A stretch of 64,000 nucleotides of DNA from Gymnorhina tibicen (lineage: Eukaryota > Chordata > Aves > Passeriformes > Artamidae): the NCBI GenBank assembly GCA_013399875.1, contig VXAZ01003263.1, positions 496,001 through 560,000 on the forward strand. The letters are read 5' to 3'. Every line of letters begins with the position of its first letter. Position 1 is the first letter of the stretch. The notes beneath the pieces are model-generated. The model saw nothing but the letters and a program-made list of their open reading frames with translations, was not told the origin of the DNA and did no database searches. Positions 51,001 to 64,000 of the stretch are shown here, piece after piece. Both the position numbers and the translations under genes were made by a program.

Positions 51001-54000
51001 ATCAGAGTCTTGACTAAATATACTTCTCCTGATTAAAAGCGACCCACCCTTGAGAATCAAAGAGACAGAAATTTGGAGACCTGCCAGTTCATACAATAAC
51101 TATGTTTATTTGTCTTAATAAATATTTAAGAAACATGACTTGTGGTGTTTGATACAACTGCGACCATGGTTAAAAGGCCCCTCTCCATGACACAAGCAAA
51201 TACAGCCTATCCTCTTTATTTGTCCGACTTCTTTTCGACATTCAAGGCTAATCTAGTTTTAGGTCAGGAAAGACTGCGGTCTATCATTTTAAACAAACCA
51301 TTGTAGTAAAACGTGAACAGGAAATTCCTAACTACACTGTTCAAAGAACAATGATTAGAAAAACAACACAAGCTCACAAAGCACAAGAAGGGCAGTCTGG
51401 GTGGAAAATAAAAAAAGCATTATACACATACATACCTTGCTCATTTTACTTTTCCCCTGCCAGCCCCCACTCCCCACAACGGCCAGGGGTCCTTCAGACC
51501 TTACCAAGGGAGAAACCTTTGGATCCAAAGGGGGAAAAGTGCAGTATATACAGCTCTGTCTGATACCTTGGAAATATCCGGCCTGCGGGAGTTAGTGCAG
51601 GCATGCCATTCATTCCACAACATATAAATGCCCTCTTTAGAGCCTCATCCAAGCAGCAGTTTCATTTGGATTTTGAGGCACAGGTCTGCCTTGTTTTTCA
51701 ATAAGCTGCAAGCTATTTTTGCCATGAAAAAAAAACCCCAACATTTTAAAAGTGTGCCTGCCTAGCATACACAGAGTATATAAAATGAGTAAAACACGGA
51801 CCCAAGGAAAATCTACTGTATTAGAACTCTATTCATAGCACAGATTTCTATCTTCTAAAAGAAACAAAACCCCAAACACTTAAACCCCCAAAAGCAAAAC
51901 AAAACTTATGTATTTTAAATTCTACCAAGTGTACTATCTTAAAACGTTCAAAAATTCTTTAACCAAAGTGTTCTCACGACTATTTTGAAATCATTCTTGT
52001 AAAAATCTGGACAATTGACCATCTTCACTAATGGGAAGGAAAAAAAAAAGTATTCCTAATTTGACTAATTCACTTTTAACATCATGTACTAACATTACAT
52101 TAAGAGCCTATTAGTCTGTATAACATTTGTTTTTTTTCTTTACAGAAAACCTAGAAATACCTGGATACAGGTATCAGTGTTAAAATCTTCATCCACTTTG
52201 AGAAATAAGCTTTTGAGCACATACATAAAAAGGTGAAAGACAGAAAAAATGAACACAGGATCTCAAAAGACTTGCATTTTAAAGAACAGTATTCCACAGT
52301 CAGGACACTACCCGTAGTTTCGGGGTGTTCCGAAGGGAACCAGAGGTTGGGACACAGGGTAATTGGTATTTTAAAGAGAACAGAAAAGCCTTTTATAAAT
52401 GTTCCATAGATTCTAAATGTAAGGAAAATAAACTTAGAGTTGTGATTAAAGTAAAAAATGAACATGATTTTCTTTATCAAGTCACTTCAGAAAGAATAAA
52501 ACAAATATCTTAAGAACCATATGGGCAAACAGGCATATGTGCAAAACTTCAAAAACTCCAGATGTTCACATACCAAACATAATTACCCCAAAGGAGATAT
52601 TCCAGAAATTTATTACAGTATGTTTTAATGATAAAATGAGGCAGCTATATTTTAAAACTACAAAACTTTTTTAAAATTCTGAACATATTACATGTTAGAA
52701 GAAAAAAATTACCAATATTCCCTTTCAGATACTATTTCCAAAAGAAGGAGGTAATGGCAAAAATCTTTGTACAAGTCAGAAAACAGAAAAAGGGAGAGAG
52801 TCTAACTCAAGGATCCAAATTGAGTCCCATCAGCAGTAATGAAAGTGCATTATTGCCTTAGGGCTGTTTGGCAGATATTATGAGACAGAACAGAGGACAC
52901 ATCTCACTCCTAGCAGGCAGATGTCCAGAGAAGAAGATCAGCTACACCATCGCTGTAACCGAAGCCCTGAACAGGCACGGACAGATCTACAAGATTACTC
53001 CCAGAAATAATTTCCCTAACACAATATTACAAGTGAGTTCACTCTACATACAAGTATTGGTATTTCAGTGGGAGAAGTTTGCACAAATGAACTACTTTCC
53101 ACAATCACTGGAGCTTTACTTGGCCTATTTCCTGAATATTGTGACAAATTTTATGACAACTGGTTTGAAAAAAACATACATATATCTTCATTCATATGAA
53201 TCACCTGCTGTTTTGTCTTTTATTAAGTCATAAAAAAAACACCCTATAACCTGGCTTAGCATGAAAACAGGTTTACATCTAAGTTCTATGAAATATTCAA
53301 GGTTTTTTTATATTTACTTTTGAGAAAACTTAAGACCTTTTTCCTAAGCACATGACGCACTCCAAGAAGACAAAAAGTTGGGATATCAAAATCTGTGCCA
53401 AACTTTCCAGAAGCCATTTCTGAAAATTAAAAATTAAGGTAGCTGATAATTTCCTAAAAGGCCTTGAATCCCTAAGAACAGATTCAGTACAAAGAGTAAG
53501 GAGGCTGACATTTACAGCCAAGGACAGGAAACACTACTATGACTTTTCTTTAAAAACTGAAAGCAACAAAAAAACCGTCACAAAACTAATCATGGCTCAG
53601 CAAATCTTCCACAGATCACTCCCCACAAACATTTCTCAACTCCAACCTTCCAGATGTAACATCAGAATAATGTTTACTAACAGAAGTACTGAGATTATAG
53701 CCATCAACAAATATTGTAGATTATAAATTGCCTGAAATTTCAGATGATTAAATGACATGGTACAGACCATTCACATACATTTGTGTTTAGATATTTACTC
53801 ATGGACTAAAAAGGCTCTTTGCTCCAAAAGCCTTCTATCATGTCCAACTGAAGAATTTTGTAACACTTCAGCAAAACTTCATGTAAGTGCAGCATACAGA
53901 AAACTACTAAAGAAGACAACCAGGAATTTACAAAGTAGCTTATTTTACAGTAAGAAAATAATTCCTGGAACTGGAAATACAGTATCTTCATTGCACCATC

Positions 54001-55967
54001 AATCCATCAGAATCCAAGAATCAGCCTGATCACAAACCTCTTGACATTTTACTCCAAAAATAGGCTAAAGGGAAAGATTTTGTATAAACCAAAAGTTAAA
54101 GGGTTTATTTCACAATTTCTTGGGGAAAAAATTGTAGCTATACCGTATTAAAAAAACAAAACAAAAAACCCCAACCAACCCATACAGAACACACAAAATA
54201 TACCAACCTACAACTTTAATTCTGCTTAAGACAAGTATGCAGGGTGCAGCACTTAAATTTTTCCCTCAACAACATCATCATCTTCCTGAATAGAAAACAT
54301 TAAGTAACACACTTACAGTAATCATACTTCACACTGCAGATCAGTTCCAAGGAACTCAGCTGAAAGTAGCCATTCACTAAGATCAAAGAAAACACTTCTT
54401 AAATTCAGTGCATGACACAGTGTTCTGAGAAATCAAGAAGTTGTTTAGCTGAATCAGTACCCGCAACTCAATATACAAAGAATCATTAAATACAAACAAC
54501 ACAAAAGAAAGGATAAGGACAAGCTCTAGGATCTCTCCTTCTGTCTCTCTACACACTCCCCTTGACTAAGGCAAAAGGCTTAAGAAATCTCTTATTTCTT
54601 TAAGTCCTATACATGTTGTAGCTACCTTTTAGTAATGCAGATAACTGAAGAGTTGTTTCTTTCTGCAGTCCTGGCTGTATGCAAGGACATTAAAATACTG
54701 GACCATGCATGCATTAAGCTGCATTTCCAAGGGTTGAGAACTGTGTGAAATCAAAAAGAAGTTTTCACAACAGATATTCCTCTTTACGACATGACATTTA
54801 CTCCCAAAGTTCCTCTACAGCCAACACAAAATGATGACTAGGCAGTCTAGATACAAAATACAGCTGATCCAAAAATACCTGACCATTTTTAATTAAAATG
54901 CTTTTGCTTTCCTTCTGGGGAAAATGATTTTTTTAAAACCTTTGTGAAATATGGAGATTTAGTTAAAACTATATCTTCTGCCATACACACAAGACAGAAG
55001 CATCAAAATCTAATTGCAATTAAGAAATGGGCTACAATGGATTTTCAAAGTACTTTCAATAGAAAAATTCAGCCTCCGAAGCATTATCAAATGAAGAACC
55101 TGGAAGCTCACAGGTGTAAGTCTATTAAGGCAAGGATTGTATTTGATTGCTTGAGAGGAATCTCAAAGAAAAGCAAGAAACAAGTCCATCATTTCAAAGT
55201 AGAACATTTTTAACCATCTTTCTGCAAGCTGGTACTAGTGAACATTTTTCTAAGCAAATAATTCTATAATTTAATTGTCCCAACTGAGCAGCTACATTAA
55301 GCACAGAAGTAGTATTCAAACGCCCGTGCAGAGTCTTGAGCACATGGTGCTTATTTATCACAAATCTCAGTACACCCATAACCACAAGAGCACCACTAGG
55401 CTTTCCCTTGAATAAACTATGAGCTGGCAGAAAAGCAAAAATGAAACAAACCAACACAGAGTAGCATACTTTTTTCCAAATGTTGCCAATCAGTACACTG
55501 CATACAAGCATATACAAATATACAATATGAATATAGATGTTTTTTATCCAAATTTTGACAAATTACCTATTGCAGTTCCATCTACAACCATTTCCAATTT
55601 TTTTTTAACGATATGAAGTAGAGATCAATTATCCTATCTCTAACAGATGATCATCAGGTTAATTTGTGTTAATTATCAATTATAGTGTCAAAGGCTATTT
55701 AGATGCTACTAAAACAGACCTTTGATCTAACAGGCATGATGGTCATGAAATCAATTTTTTCTTGGGTTTTGTGGTTAACTTATTCTGAAGTTTGGGGTTC
55801 AAGGATTTTTACCTATGTGCCTTATCATATCTTTAATACTGTGATTCTTAGTCTTATCCGGAAGATGTAATCTGGGGGAAGCAAAAGACACGCAAGTGTT
55901 CAAACAGTTATTTCAAAACACATGCACTTCTTTCTCCATATCCTAATTGTCCCTACACTGCCCAAAG

Positions 55968-55980
55968 AAAAAAAAAAAAA
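55968..55980 (+). repeat. Poly-A tract, 13 nt
   Basis: Thirteen A preceded by AAAG. No recognisable element lies upstream. Confidence 0.85.
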
Positions 55981-58900
55981 GGTAGTGTAGTTTTCATTCT
56001 GTAATTCTCTTTTAAGCACTCATAGAATTGCTGTTCAAGTCAAGTAACTTTGGATTGTATCCACGTTTGAGAAGTGGGTCACAATTTGTTTATGCTATAG
56101 AATTAGATAATTATGCAGTACTTCAGCTGCCTTCCCAAACATGGATGGGCCACTCTTTCTAAGAAAATGTTGAGCATTAAGGCTTTTAGAAGTCTTATTT
56201 TTAGCTGTTTAAACTGCAATCCAACATTAAATAAATCAATTTTGAAATATTATGCATTTTCAGCTTTGATACAAAACTTTGCATTTTGCCGTAAAGAATC
56301 CTAATCACTCTGTGTGTGAAAGAGTTTCAGCCTAAGTACAATATAAGTCAAAATAGTTTCAACAAGATTCTCCATAGATATTTCATCTTGAAAATAACTC
56401 TTTCAGAACGCTATGAAAGATAGCCTTTGATTCTCTGTTGCTGGTTCAAGGGTGTTGATATCACTGCACTTTATTTTTGTCCCACTGCCAATTAAATATA
56501 CTGAAATAGAAAAGTCTTTGAAAACAAAAATAAAAAACATAGTTGCTTTAGGTTTTGATATTTACTAACTCAGCCCTTGATGGCAATCAGCTCCCTCAGC
56601 CAAAGAGTGAACACTACAGCACAGAACTGCCTCCATCCTGCAAACCATGAGGAGACCACCAAGCTCATCTCTGGATGCAAAAGCCTTTCCTACTCCAGCC
56701 AACACCCACAGAAAAGTAGGGAAACAAACTGAGAACAGTCCAGCTTATTTGATCATGCAACGTGTGCCTAGAGCAAGCCTTGCCAGGAGTGTAGCAGTAT
56801 TAAATGGCTGACTCGAAGGATTCAATCAGCTATTAAAAGTCACAGATCATGTCTTGCCAAGCTTTTAGCACACTCTCATTGTATTAAGTCCAAATTAATT
56901 TTCCTATCTGGGACAGAATCAAGAAATGATCAAGGTAGCATGGCAGAACAAAGCCTACACCCCCATTCCCTGCTATTAATGACTAGTTAAGAACTGAAGG
57001 ATTTATTCTCACGAAATAGGCTAGATTGGTATCAAGGAAAAAGAACACATCATCAGTCCCTGCTCCTCTCCACAAGCAGAGACAAAAATCTTGTTCATCT
57101 AATCCAAATATTACAACCTCCTCCTCTATGGCCTGGCAATTTCCACCTGCACATATTCACCTCCCTTAAAAAACTCCCCAGATGCACTGTAATCTTTTGA
57201 TGAGTTCTCGCTCCAAACACTGGTGACAAAACCACCTTTTAAGTCACCCAAATAGCTGCTCTGTGGTTTTATTATTACCTTGACATGCCTTTTCACGCTC
57301 CATCCCTTCCTCAGTCACACCCTACACTTCTACACCCAACTGAGATCTTCCTTGGAGGTGCTCCACTGTCAAGATCCTTCCCCCATCTATCTGATCTTAT
57401 ACTCACTTCCCTCACACACACCTCCCAAACACACATCTGGTCCAATTCCCTCACACACCAACTTTGTTCCCTGTCAGCGATGGCAACACTCACCACTGAC
57501 TTCACCAAGTCTTTAGTGTTTCCAAGCTGGTGATGATACCACAAGCTCAGTCCCCAGATCAGTTCTGCTACTTGCAGCTCTCTCACCTCCTAATAGCCAC
57601 TTCAGTGCTGCTACTTGACTAAAAAACTGACTCTGACACGTATTCTTCTTCTGTTGGCCTTTAAACATCTATCTTATGAGTGAAAACTGATTCCCTCCTT
57701 TTAAAACGTAACTTGAAGCCTGTTTAGAGATGTGTTGTTTTACTATGGGAGTATTTTAAAAATCAGTAGTCAAGGCTGCCATTCACAAAGAGGATTTACT
57801 CAAAGAAGGTTTTAAACTGACTCATCACTTTTGCCTAATCCAATTCCTTATTGAATCAAACTTAATTGACATAAACCACTTAAATACCCATCTGCCCCAA
57901 AGGTTAAGTCAGCTTAGGGAACTCAACCAGCTGAACACTACCCTTCCCCAAAAAAGGAGACATGAAATACCGCATAGGGTTGGGGTTTGTTCTCATTTTT
58001 CTTACTGCAAGGTCAGATAAGCAAGGGTACCAGTGCAAGAGAGGGGTGAGACCATGTGGTTTGGCAGGGAGGACATTACTGGTTTTGGCAGCAGTGAATT
58101 ATTAGCTCAAGAGCACTATATTGCCAAACCTTGCTGAGCGTGCTCCCTGCCCTGCCACAGCAGGCAACGAGGTAGGAAAAATACCTAGAGCATGTTTTCT
58201 TTACCTTGCTTCTTTCAACCAGAAACAAGTTGAAGATTACTTAAAGGTTGCAATACTGGCTGACTGCTGGTGAATGTGAACTGTCACATCTGCAGCAGAT
58301 AAGATATTCAGGAAGTTCTATTTTTAACTGTAGGCAGAAAAGTATTAAGTTTTACTTTTTTCAACAATATATCAACAAAATACTTCTGTTTGGCCTCACA
58401 TACAACTTTACAAAGCTCTACCTTCCAACAAACAACACAAAATTACAAACCAACATTACATTTAATAGGCACGTCTGTGAAGCCTGTTAATAGGGCTCTA
58501 CTATAGATAAGTTTCTAGGTTTTTTTATTGCCTACAAGTCATTTGTTCTTATGTTTGCACAGTGTTGTCACTGTATTTACATTTCTAAAAACATGAAGTC
58601 GTTATCTCTCAAACTAATCACTAGAATCCAAGCCTAAATAGGAATTTTTTCTCCAGATAATAGAACTTAAATCCCAGCCCTCACCTTCTGACATTTCAAA
58701 TCTTGCATTCTCACATATGCAGATCCTGAAAAGCAGAGATTTCCCTTGCCATACCCTTTAGAAGATACACTAATGCAAACACCCAGTTTTCTTTTCAAAA
58801 AGCCTGGTGCTGTTTAATTACAATAAATTCAACCACTATGTCTATACCAACTCAGATACACACTAATTTACAGATATATAAAAATAGCGAAGTACCTTCT

Positions 58901-60795
58901 CTGACAGTTTCAAGCACGGACAAGTTCCAACAGATCAGGGTTTCTCAGTTTGCAAGACCCAACACAGATGTGAGTCAATACCATGTCACAGAACCCTTCA
59001 AGAAACAGCCCTCATAACACGTGCCATCACACTGCTGTAACACACTCAAGTCACAACTGCTAATTTAGTCCTTTCTATCATGCACACAAATACAATAAGG
59101 CAGGTGTCTACATTACATATCTAATTGCTGAAAATACTTCCATTAAGAGGTAAAAACTACATCACAATAAAACCCCTTCACCTTTAACAAAATGTTAAGA
59201 AGCTTAACAGCAGTGGCTTTTTTGTTAATGAGGTTTCTGTGGCTCAATAGATGTTTTGATGCTTTAGCACACATGCATTAGGTCTCGAAATTTTATGCTG
59301 CCTAAGCCAGATTTTCAAAGGATATGTATTTTAACTAATAAAAACCAATTAAATAAACTATATATCACTATTATTGTACTGTAAGAAAAACCTTTTATCT
59401 TAGGAAGAATCAGTGGATGCCTTCCACCTCTACTTTTCAAGAGTCTGAAAAACTACTAAAAACATTTAGAACACTCAATGACTGGAGATGTAGCACTTAT
59501 TTATAACAATGTTGAATTACAGGAAAACATGAATGCTCACTTCATGCAGGCACTGCTTTTCCCCCAGCAATATAAATCTGAAAAGAAATTAGGTTACTTT
59601 TTTAAAACATTTAAATCAGAGAGGTGAGATCAAGGGGGAAGAGGGGGAAAAGCAGTAATTTAGAAGTTTTTACCATGAATCAGCTGATTAACATTGTAAC
59701 ATGTTAACACCTAATCAGAGCCTACCAATCAAACAAAAGACTCAGCTTGAAAAACATACCTAATACCAAGTAACGTTAGCTCTAGGATGCTTGTGTCTTC
59801 ATTCATTTTTAATCATAAACATTTTCATGGGATTCACGCATAATATGAAGTTAAATATCTGTCTGAAAACCTACCAGACAGGATGAAAAAAAATATGACT
59901 GTATCTCCCTCATGCCTCATGAAAGGCAGAGAAGTAGATCTATCGTGGCATATGTGAAGCTTTCAAAACAAATGTCAGCTACAGCATGCCCTTAAAAATA
60001 TTACTGAATTATTCTGAGCAAGAACTAAAGCACAAATATGTGCAGATTGCCCAAAGAGGCTGAGAGCACTGCAGCCCTTTCTCAACACCATTTGCTGCAG
60101 CATGTATTCCCAGTCACATGCCAGGAGAGCAGTCACACAGCTGCATAGCTTTCCCATCCACACTGTGGCTGTATCCAGGCTTGACATTTGCACAGAAAAT
60201 TCAAAACATCTGGATCTCAAGTACTGTTTTATATGCAATGCTTTTTATATAAATTCTATCAAGTCCACTGTATTGCCAACCTGAGGTAATCAAGCGGTGC
60301 AAGCGCAGTAACTTAGATGCCTGAAGTAATGGGGTAAATAGGATTTCTTCCTGGGTGCATCAAGAGAAACAACCAAATAGAGCAGCTCTGCCAATCCTTA
60401 AAAGATATACTTAGCTATATGTATTTTATGTACAGGCCAAATGATACATCATGCAAAGGAGGCAGTAAAAATTGATGGTCATAAACAATGAGACTTCTAA
60501 TGATAGCTGACTTAAATCGGGCAAAAAATTAGGTAATTTCATCTAGAGACTAAAGGAGTGGAAAAACTACTTCGACATCTAATATCTACTACTATTGAAA
60601 ATGTACCATATTTCTGGTTTCAACTTCTGATTATCAGATGCTATTACAAATCTACCAAAGAAAAGAGTTCTGAAGTCTCTGGTATCATCTCTTTTTATGA
60701 ACAGTACTCAAATCACTTCTTAAACACCTCTTCAACTGAATAAATTCAACTCTTTTCCTCTCATGGGAGAGCATATTTTCCAGATCCATACTCAC

Positions 60796-60856
60796 TCAAC
60801 AATTCTTTTTTTCCTTTGCAAGCTTCTTCATCTCTTGCAAGCTTGGTAATAACAGC
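60796..60856 (-). other. Exon-like segment in WWC3 intron 1 (unproven)
   Basis: On the minus strand, TTGACTTTCTAG precedes and GTGAGT follows a 61-nt block. Only one frame is open through it. It begins on a codon boundary and reads AVITKLARDEEACKGKKELL, a charged helix-like peptide. The other two frames have stops. Its phases (0 in, 1 out) do not fit between the first WW exon and exon 2 of WWC3, which need phase 2, so it would shift the frame if included. It could be an untranslated or alternative exon, part of another minus-strand transcript, a remnant, or chance. Confidence 0.25.
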
Positions 60857-62279
60857 CTAGAAAGTCAATTTATAAAATCACAACAAAATTAGTATTTCAA
60901 CAGTTCTGCTCTGCATTTTCAAAGCATCACTTCCAGAAATACATTTCTGTACCTTATAGGTTTCATTTTATGGTTTATATTAACAACCTGCATCATAGTC
61001 AAACACAGCATATGATTTAAATTTGTCCAGTCATTGAAATATTTTCAGAAGGAAGACTGAAGTAATGATCAACGATCACTTTGTTTTCTTCCCATTTCAC
61101 AAATGACATTAGCTCAAAACAAAACTATGAGTTGACAGAGCTGAACATCAAAATACAACAGACAGGAAACAGACAAGAAAAGTCTGAAAACATATACAAT
61201 CTTGAAGAAAACATTCAGAAATGACAGTGGTACTAACTATACTGCTGCCTTTGTCTTTCTGATGTTTTGGAATAGAAGTATTTGAATTCTAATAATGAAT
61301 GTCACTAATTCCAGCTCTCAATGTAGGGGTTTAAGGCAGACACAGAAAAATGCTATTTTTGAAAAAAATTTAATGCTTCTTATGATTGTCTTTGGATTGC
61401 TGAATACTGCTAACTGTACAGATAAATTCCAATACTCTAAGAAATATTCTCTTGCCTTGACAAGAGGCCACTGACTTTCTAACCTTATCACGTGGTGGTA
61501 GGTCAAAAGATCCTTTGCCTCACTAAAGGCCCATCTTCCAATTTGGGAAAAAAATTTCAGAAGCAATTCTCATCACTTTGCAGCTCTCCCATTTGCCCTC
61601 AGAGTTGCTCCTCTACATGTATCAAATAAGGCAAAAAAACACATGAGAAAATAATTTGTCACTAAAAATGCTCTCTTCATACAAAACAAGCAATAGTTAA
61701 GTGATTTTAAGTCTGGAATTTTCTAGATTTGAATATCTGACATGAATATGCTTTTTATTTAGGCTTCTTACTTACAATTTCTTATTTCTTTATAAAGCCA
61801 GCCTGAGGAAAGAGAAATCACATTATGCAGCATCACACCAGCATGTGTTTGAACACCTCGCTGTGCCACTTGCCATAACAGAGGAAACAACAGTACTAGC
61901 AGACTTTGTCTCACTCAACAGGAGAAGTCAACTAATTGGGTAGTACAGATACTTGCTAAAATCAAATAAATGATGAGAATAAGGAGTCCTGAAATAGTTT
62001 AGCAAAAAGCAGCCAGCACATCTACGCTTTCCTGCCCAGTACTTAAATAGTTCTACTCTGCACTCCTAACAACAGATACCTGCTCCTAGTGACTCTGCCG
62101 AGCTGACTCCTTGTTTTAAGACCATTAGGCTTTCCTGCTTATTTCCAGTCTCTACAATTCTGACTTTTCAATAATCTCCTTGTCCAGCACATCTTACATT
62201 TCTTGACCCCCATATTCACATCTCACACATAGGTCTTATATTTCACCTTCCAATCATCTTCCCTCCTTCACCTAGACTT

Positions 62280-62660
62280 TGCGTGCTGCCCCTCATGGTA
62301 TTTTCTCACCTTGAAGATTCCTCATCCAAACCCAGTGTTCCTTCTTTTCCCTCAGGGTTCCCTGTACAGCCAAGAAAAGAGCTGACACCCTCACACCCTG
62401 AACCCTCACCAGACCAGTTTCTCCTTACCTGTTTTTCCCTGCTCTACTGGTTTTCAGTCCAGTTCCCCTACTTTTTTCTTCCCAGACTTCAGGTGCCATC
62501 CACCTTCTCCCTACCCCTAGCTCCTGATTGCTTTGCTTCCAAAACCTACCAGATTTACCTCCCCTTCTCTGTCAAATTGCAGGACCAACCCCATTTGATC
62601 CCATACTCCTTGTTCCAACCCACCTCTTCTAGAAGGCCAGGGTTTTTCTCCTGTGCTCAC
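62280..62660 (+). repeat. Pyrimidine-rich low-complexity stretch
   Basis: Sequence dominated by C and T (many CCTT, TTCC and CTCC steps) for nearly 400 bp. The bias against A and G removes stop codons, so a 141-codon open frame at 62283-62708 is explained by composition. On the WWC3 transcript strand this part is purine-rich. Confidence 0.7.
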
Positions 62661-64000
62661 ATTATTCAGCTATTAGGCCTCAGAATTAAGATGCTAATGA
62701 GGACATAGGACAGAAAAACTCCCCAGTACCAGCAGTCCAAGTTGCAGGAAGTTACACATACCTGCTAAAACCTAGGTCTTCACCAAGCCATACCAATTTT
62801 TTAATTCCTCCCCAACTGGTCCAAATGGATGATTTCTCCATGCAAAAACACTCCTACACCTTATAAGTTTCAAATCCTCACTCCAAAACAACATGATTAA
62901 AATCTTTAAACCACCAACACAACTCACATTAAGAAGCCGAAATACTCCCTTTTCCCTAGAGTTATTCCAAAAAACCAACACTGTATTTTAGGTGAAGTTT
63001 CCACATACAGCAAATCTATCAAGACTCATGAGCTTGGAAACTCCAAGAGTTTTTTGTCTAAACTCTAATCACTTGAAAACGGTCTTGTAATAAACAGCAA
63101 CAGTAATAAGATCTCTGGTGCCACAAGGATCATCAATATCAACCACAAACATAGTCAGTCTTTTATAAATTCATTTACAATCCCATTATTGAACAGAATC
63201 TCAATGCAGCAAGTACTGTGCAAACACAAGATAAAAAGGCAGTTTCCTGCCTTGAAGAATTTACAATCTATTAAGATAAAAGATGACTACTACCACGAGA
63301 TGAAAACATGCACTGAATGGCTCCCTTCTGAGATCCACAGGATCTGAGAGACAACCATCTTCAATCTCTTCCTTAAGCACAATCCACACAGAGCAACACA
63401 GTATCTTCCTGAACCTAACCACTGATTTGATACTAAAGATAACATCCTTCTCAAACCTGCTCATTTTATCACTCTTGTACCTTTTTTCTCACCACAGAAA
63501 ATCATAAGGTAGCCACTTCTGAGTCCTTTTTCCCTTCTCAGTCTTTATTATTCTGACTTGCCTCCCTTACCCTCATCATCTTCTCTTTCCCAAACTCCAA
63601 AATCCTTTATAGAGCACTTCTCCAATTAGCATTTCTTTGTCTTTTTTACTTCAATGGGAAAAAACATTGGGGGAGGGGAGCAAAATTTGTTTTGTTTTGT
63701 GGTGGGATTTTTAATTGAATAATTATTTCAAATCAAATTCACTAACCAAACTATACAAAAGGCTCTGAAATTTCAGGAGGAATCCTGAAAGAAGAAAAAA
63801 AAAAACTACTGCCAGCTAAATAGAAAGAGGAGCCGGGGGGGATGCTTAGAGACTACTGCCCATAGGAAAGCTTGGAGGTGCTGATTCTCAGAGCCCTTGA
63901 TCAACTGCAGCACAGCCTGAGGTCTCATAGCTTTGTCCATTTCCTCCTGGGTAGAAGTAAAACCACCCAAACACAAAAATGGGGGGTTGAACTCTGTCAC

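Larger units (their letters stand above)
29671..64000 (-). other. WWC3: WWC3 intron 1, 3' part (runs off the right edge)
   Basis: More than 34 kb upstream of exon 2 with no sequence matching the first WW exon (expected GWEEARDYDG and SWIDPRDR in the family) and no GC-rich, CpG-dense promoter. I infer that the first WW exon lies further right. Contents are one CR1 LINE copy, A-rich simple tracts, an alternating purine-pyrimidine tract, pyrimidine-rich stretches near 57270-57600, 62280-62660 and 63470-63600, and scattered GC-richer patches (34730-35060, 40540-40690, 42890-42990, 43690-44320, 48190-48350). No convincing second gene was found, though a separate small transcript cannot be excluded. 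Confidence 0.75.

Noticed and set aside
57280..57590. Overlapping open frames of 78-91 codons on both strands
   Set aside because: They sit in C/T- and CA-rich sequence with low stop density. No family resemblance or splice logic was found.
62283..62708. 141-codon plus-strand open frame as a gene
   Set aside because: It lies in pyrimidine-rich low-complexity DNA, the product is dominated by Ser, Pro, Phe and Leu, and stop codons are rare there by composition.
1..64000. A previously undescribed system, CRISPR array, tRNA or rRNA gene
   Set aside because: No regularly spaced repeats, no tRNA internal promoter pattern and no rRNA sequence were seen. The window is explained by one vertebrate gene with introns.

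Overview
This 64 kb window is vertebrate, almost certainly avian, nuclear DNA. Seven short blocks on the minus strand are bounded by GT-AG splice sites and join in a single reading frame. Between them lies AT-rich intronic sequence. The one clear interspersed repeat is a chicken-repeat-1 (CR1) LINE of the avian type. The compact introns and low repeat load also point to a bird. I see no bacterial, CRISPR, tRNA or rRNA features, and no new molecular system.

The gene is WWC3 (WW and C2 domain containing 3, a KIBRA paralogue of the Hippo pathway), read right to left. Numbering exons by the usual WWC layout, the window holds exon 2 (29561-29670), exon 3 (24556-24759), exon 4 (21374-21450), exon 5 (18975-19054), exon 6 (12669-12798), exon 7 (6985-7134) and exon 8 (4922-4995). 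Together they give 825 nt and 274 complete codons with no stop. They encode the linker after the first WW domain, the whole second WW domain and the N-terminal half of the coiled-coil region. The first WW exon and promoter must lie to the right of 64000. The rest of the coiled coil, the C2 domain and the C-terminal aPKC- and PDZ-binding parts lie to the left of position 1.

Layout: 1-4921 is part of intron 8, with a striking hairpin and GATA-motif cluster near 2755-2818. Positions 4922-29670 hold exons 8 to 2 with introns of about 2 to 6 kb. Positions 29671-64000 are the 3' part of intron 1 (more than 34 kb). It contains the CR1 copy (about 38720-39620), simple A-rich tracts, an alternating purine-pyrimidine tract and pyrimidine-rich stretches, but no convincing second gene.

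The main points for follow-up are a 224-codon open frame antisense to intron 5 that ends just before a 17-nt poly-A tract, a 101-bp direct duplication in intron 2, the GATA hairpin cluster in intron 8, and a 61-nt exon-like segment in intron 1.
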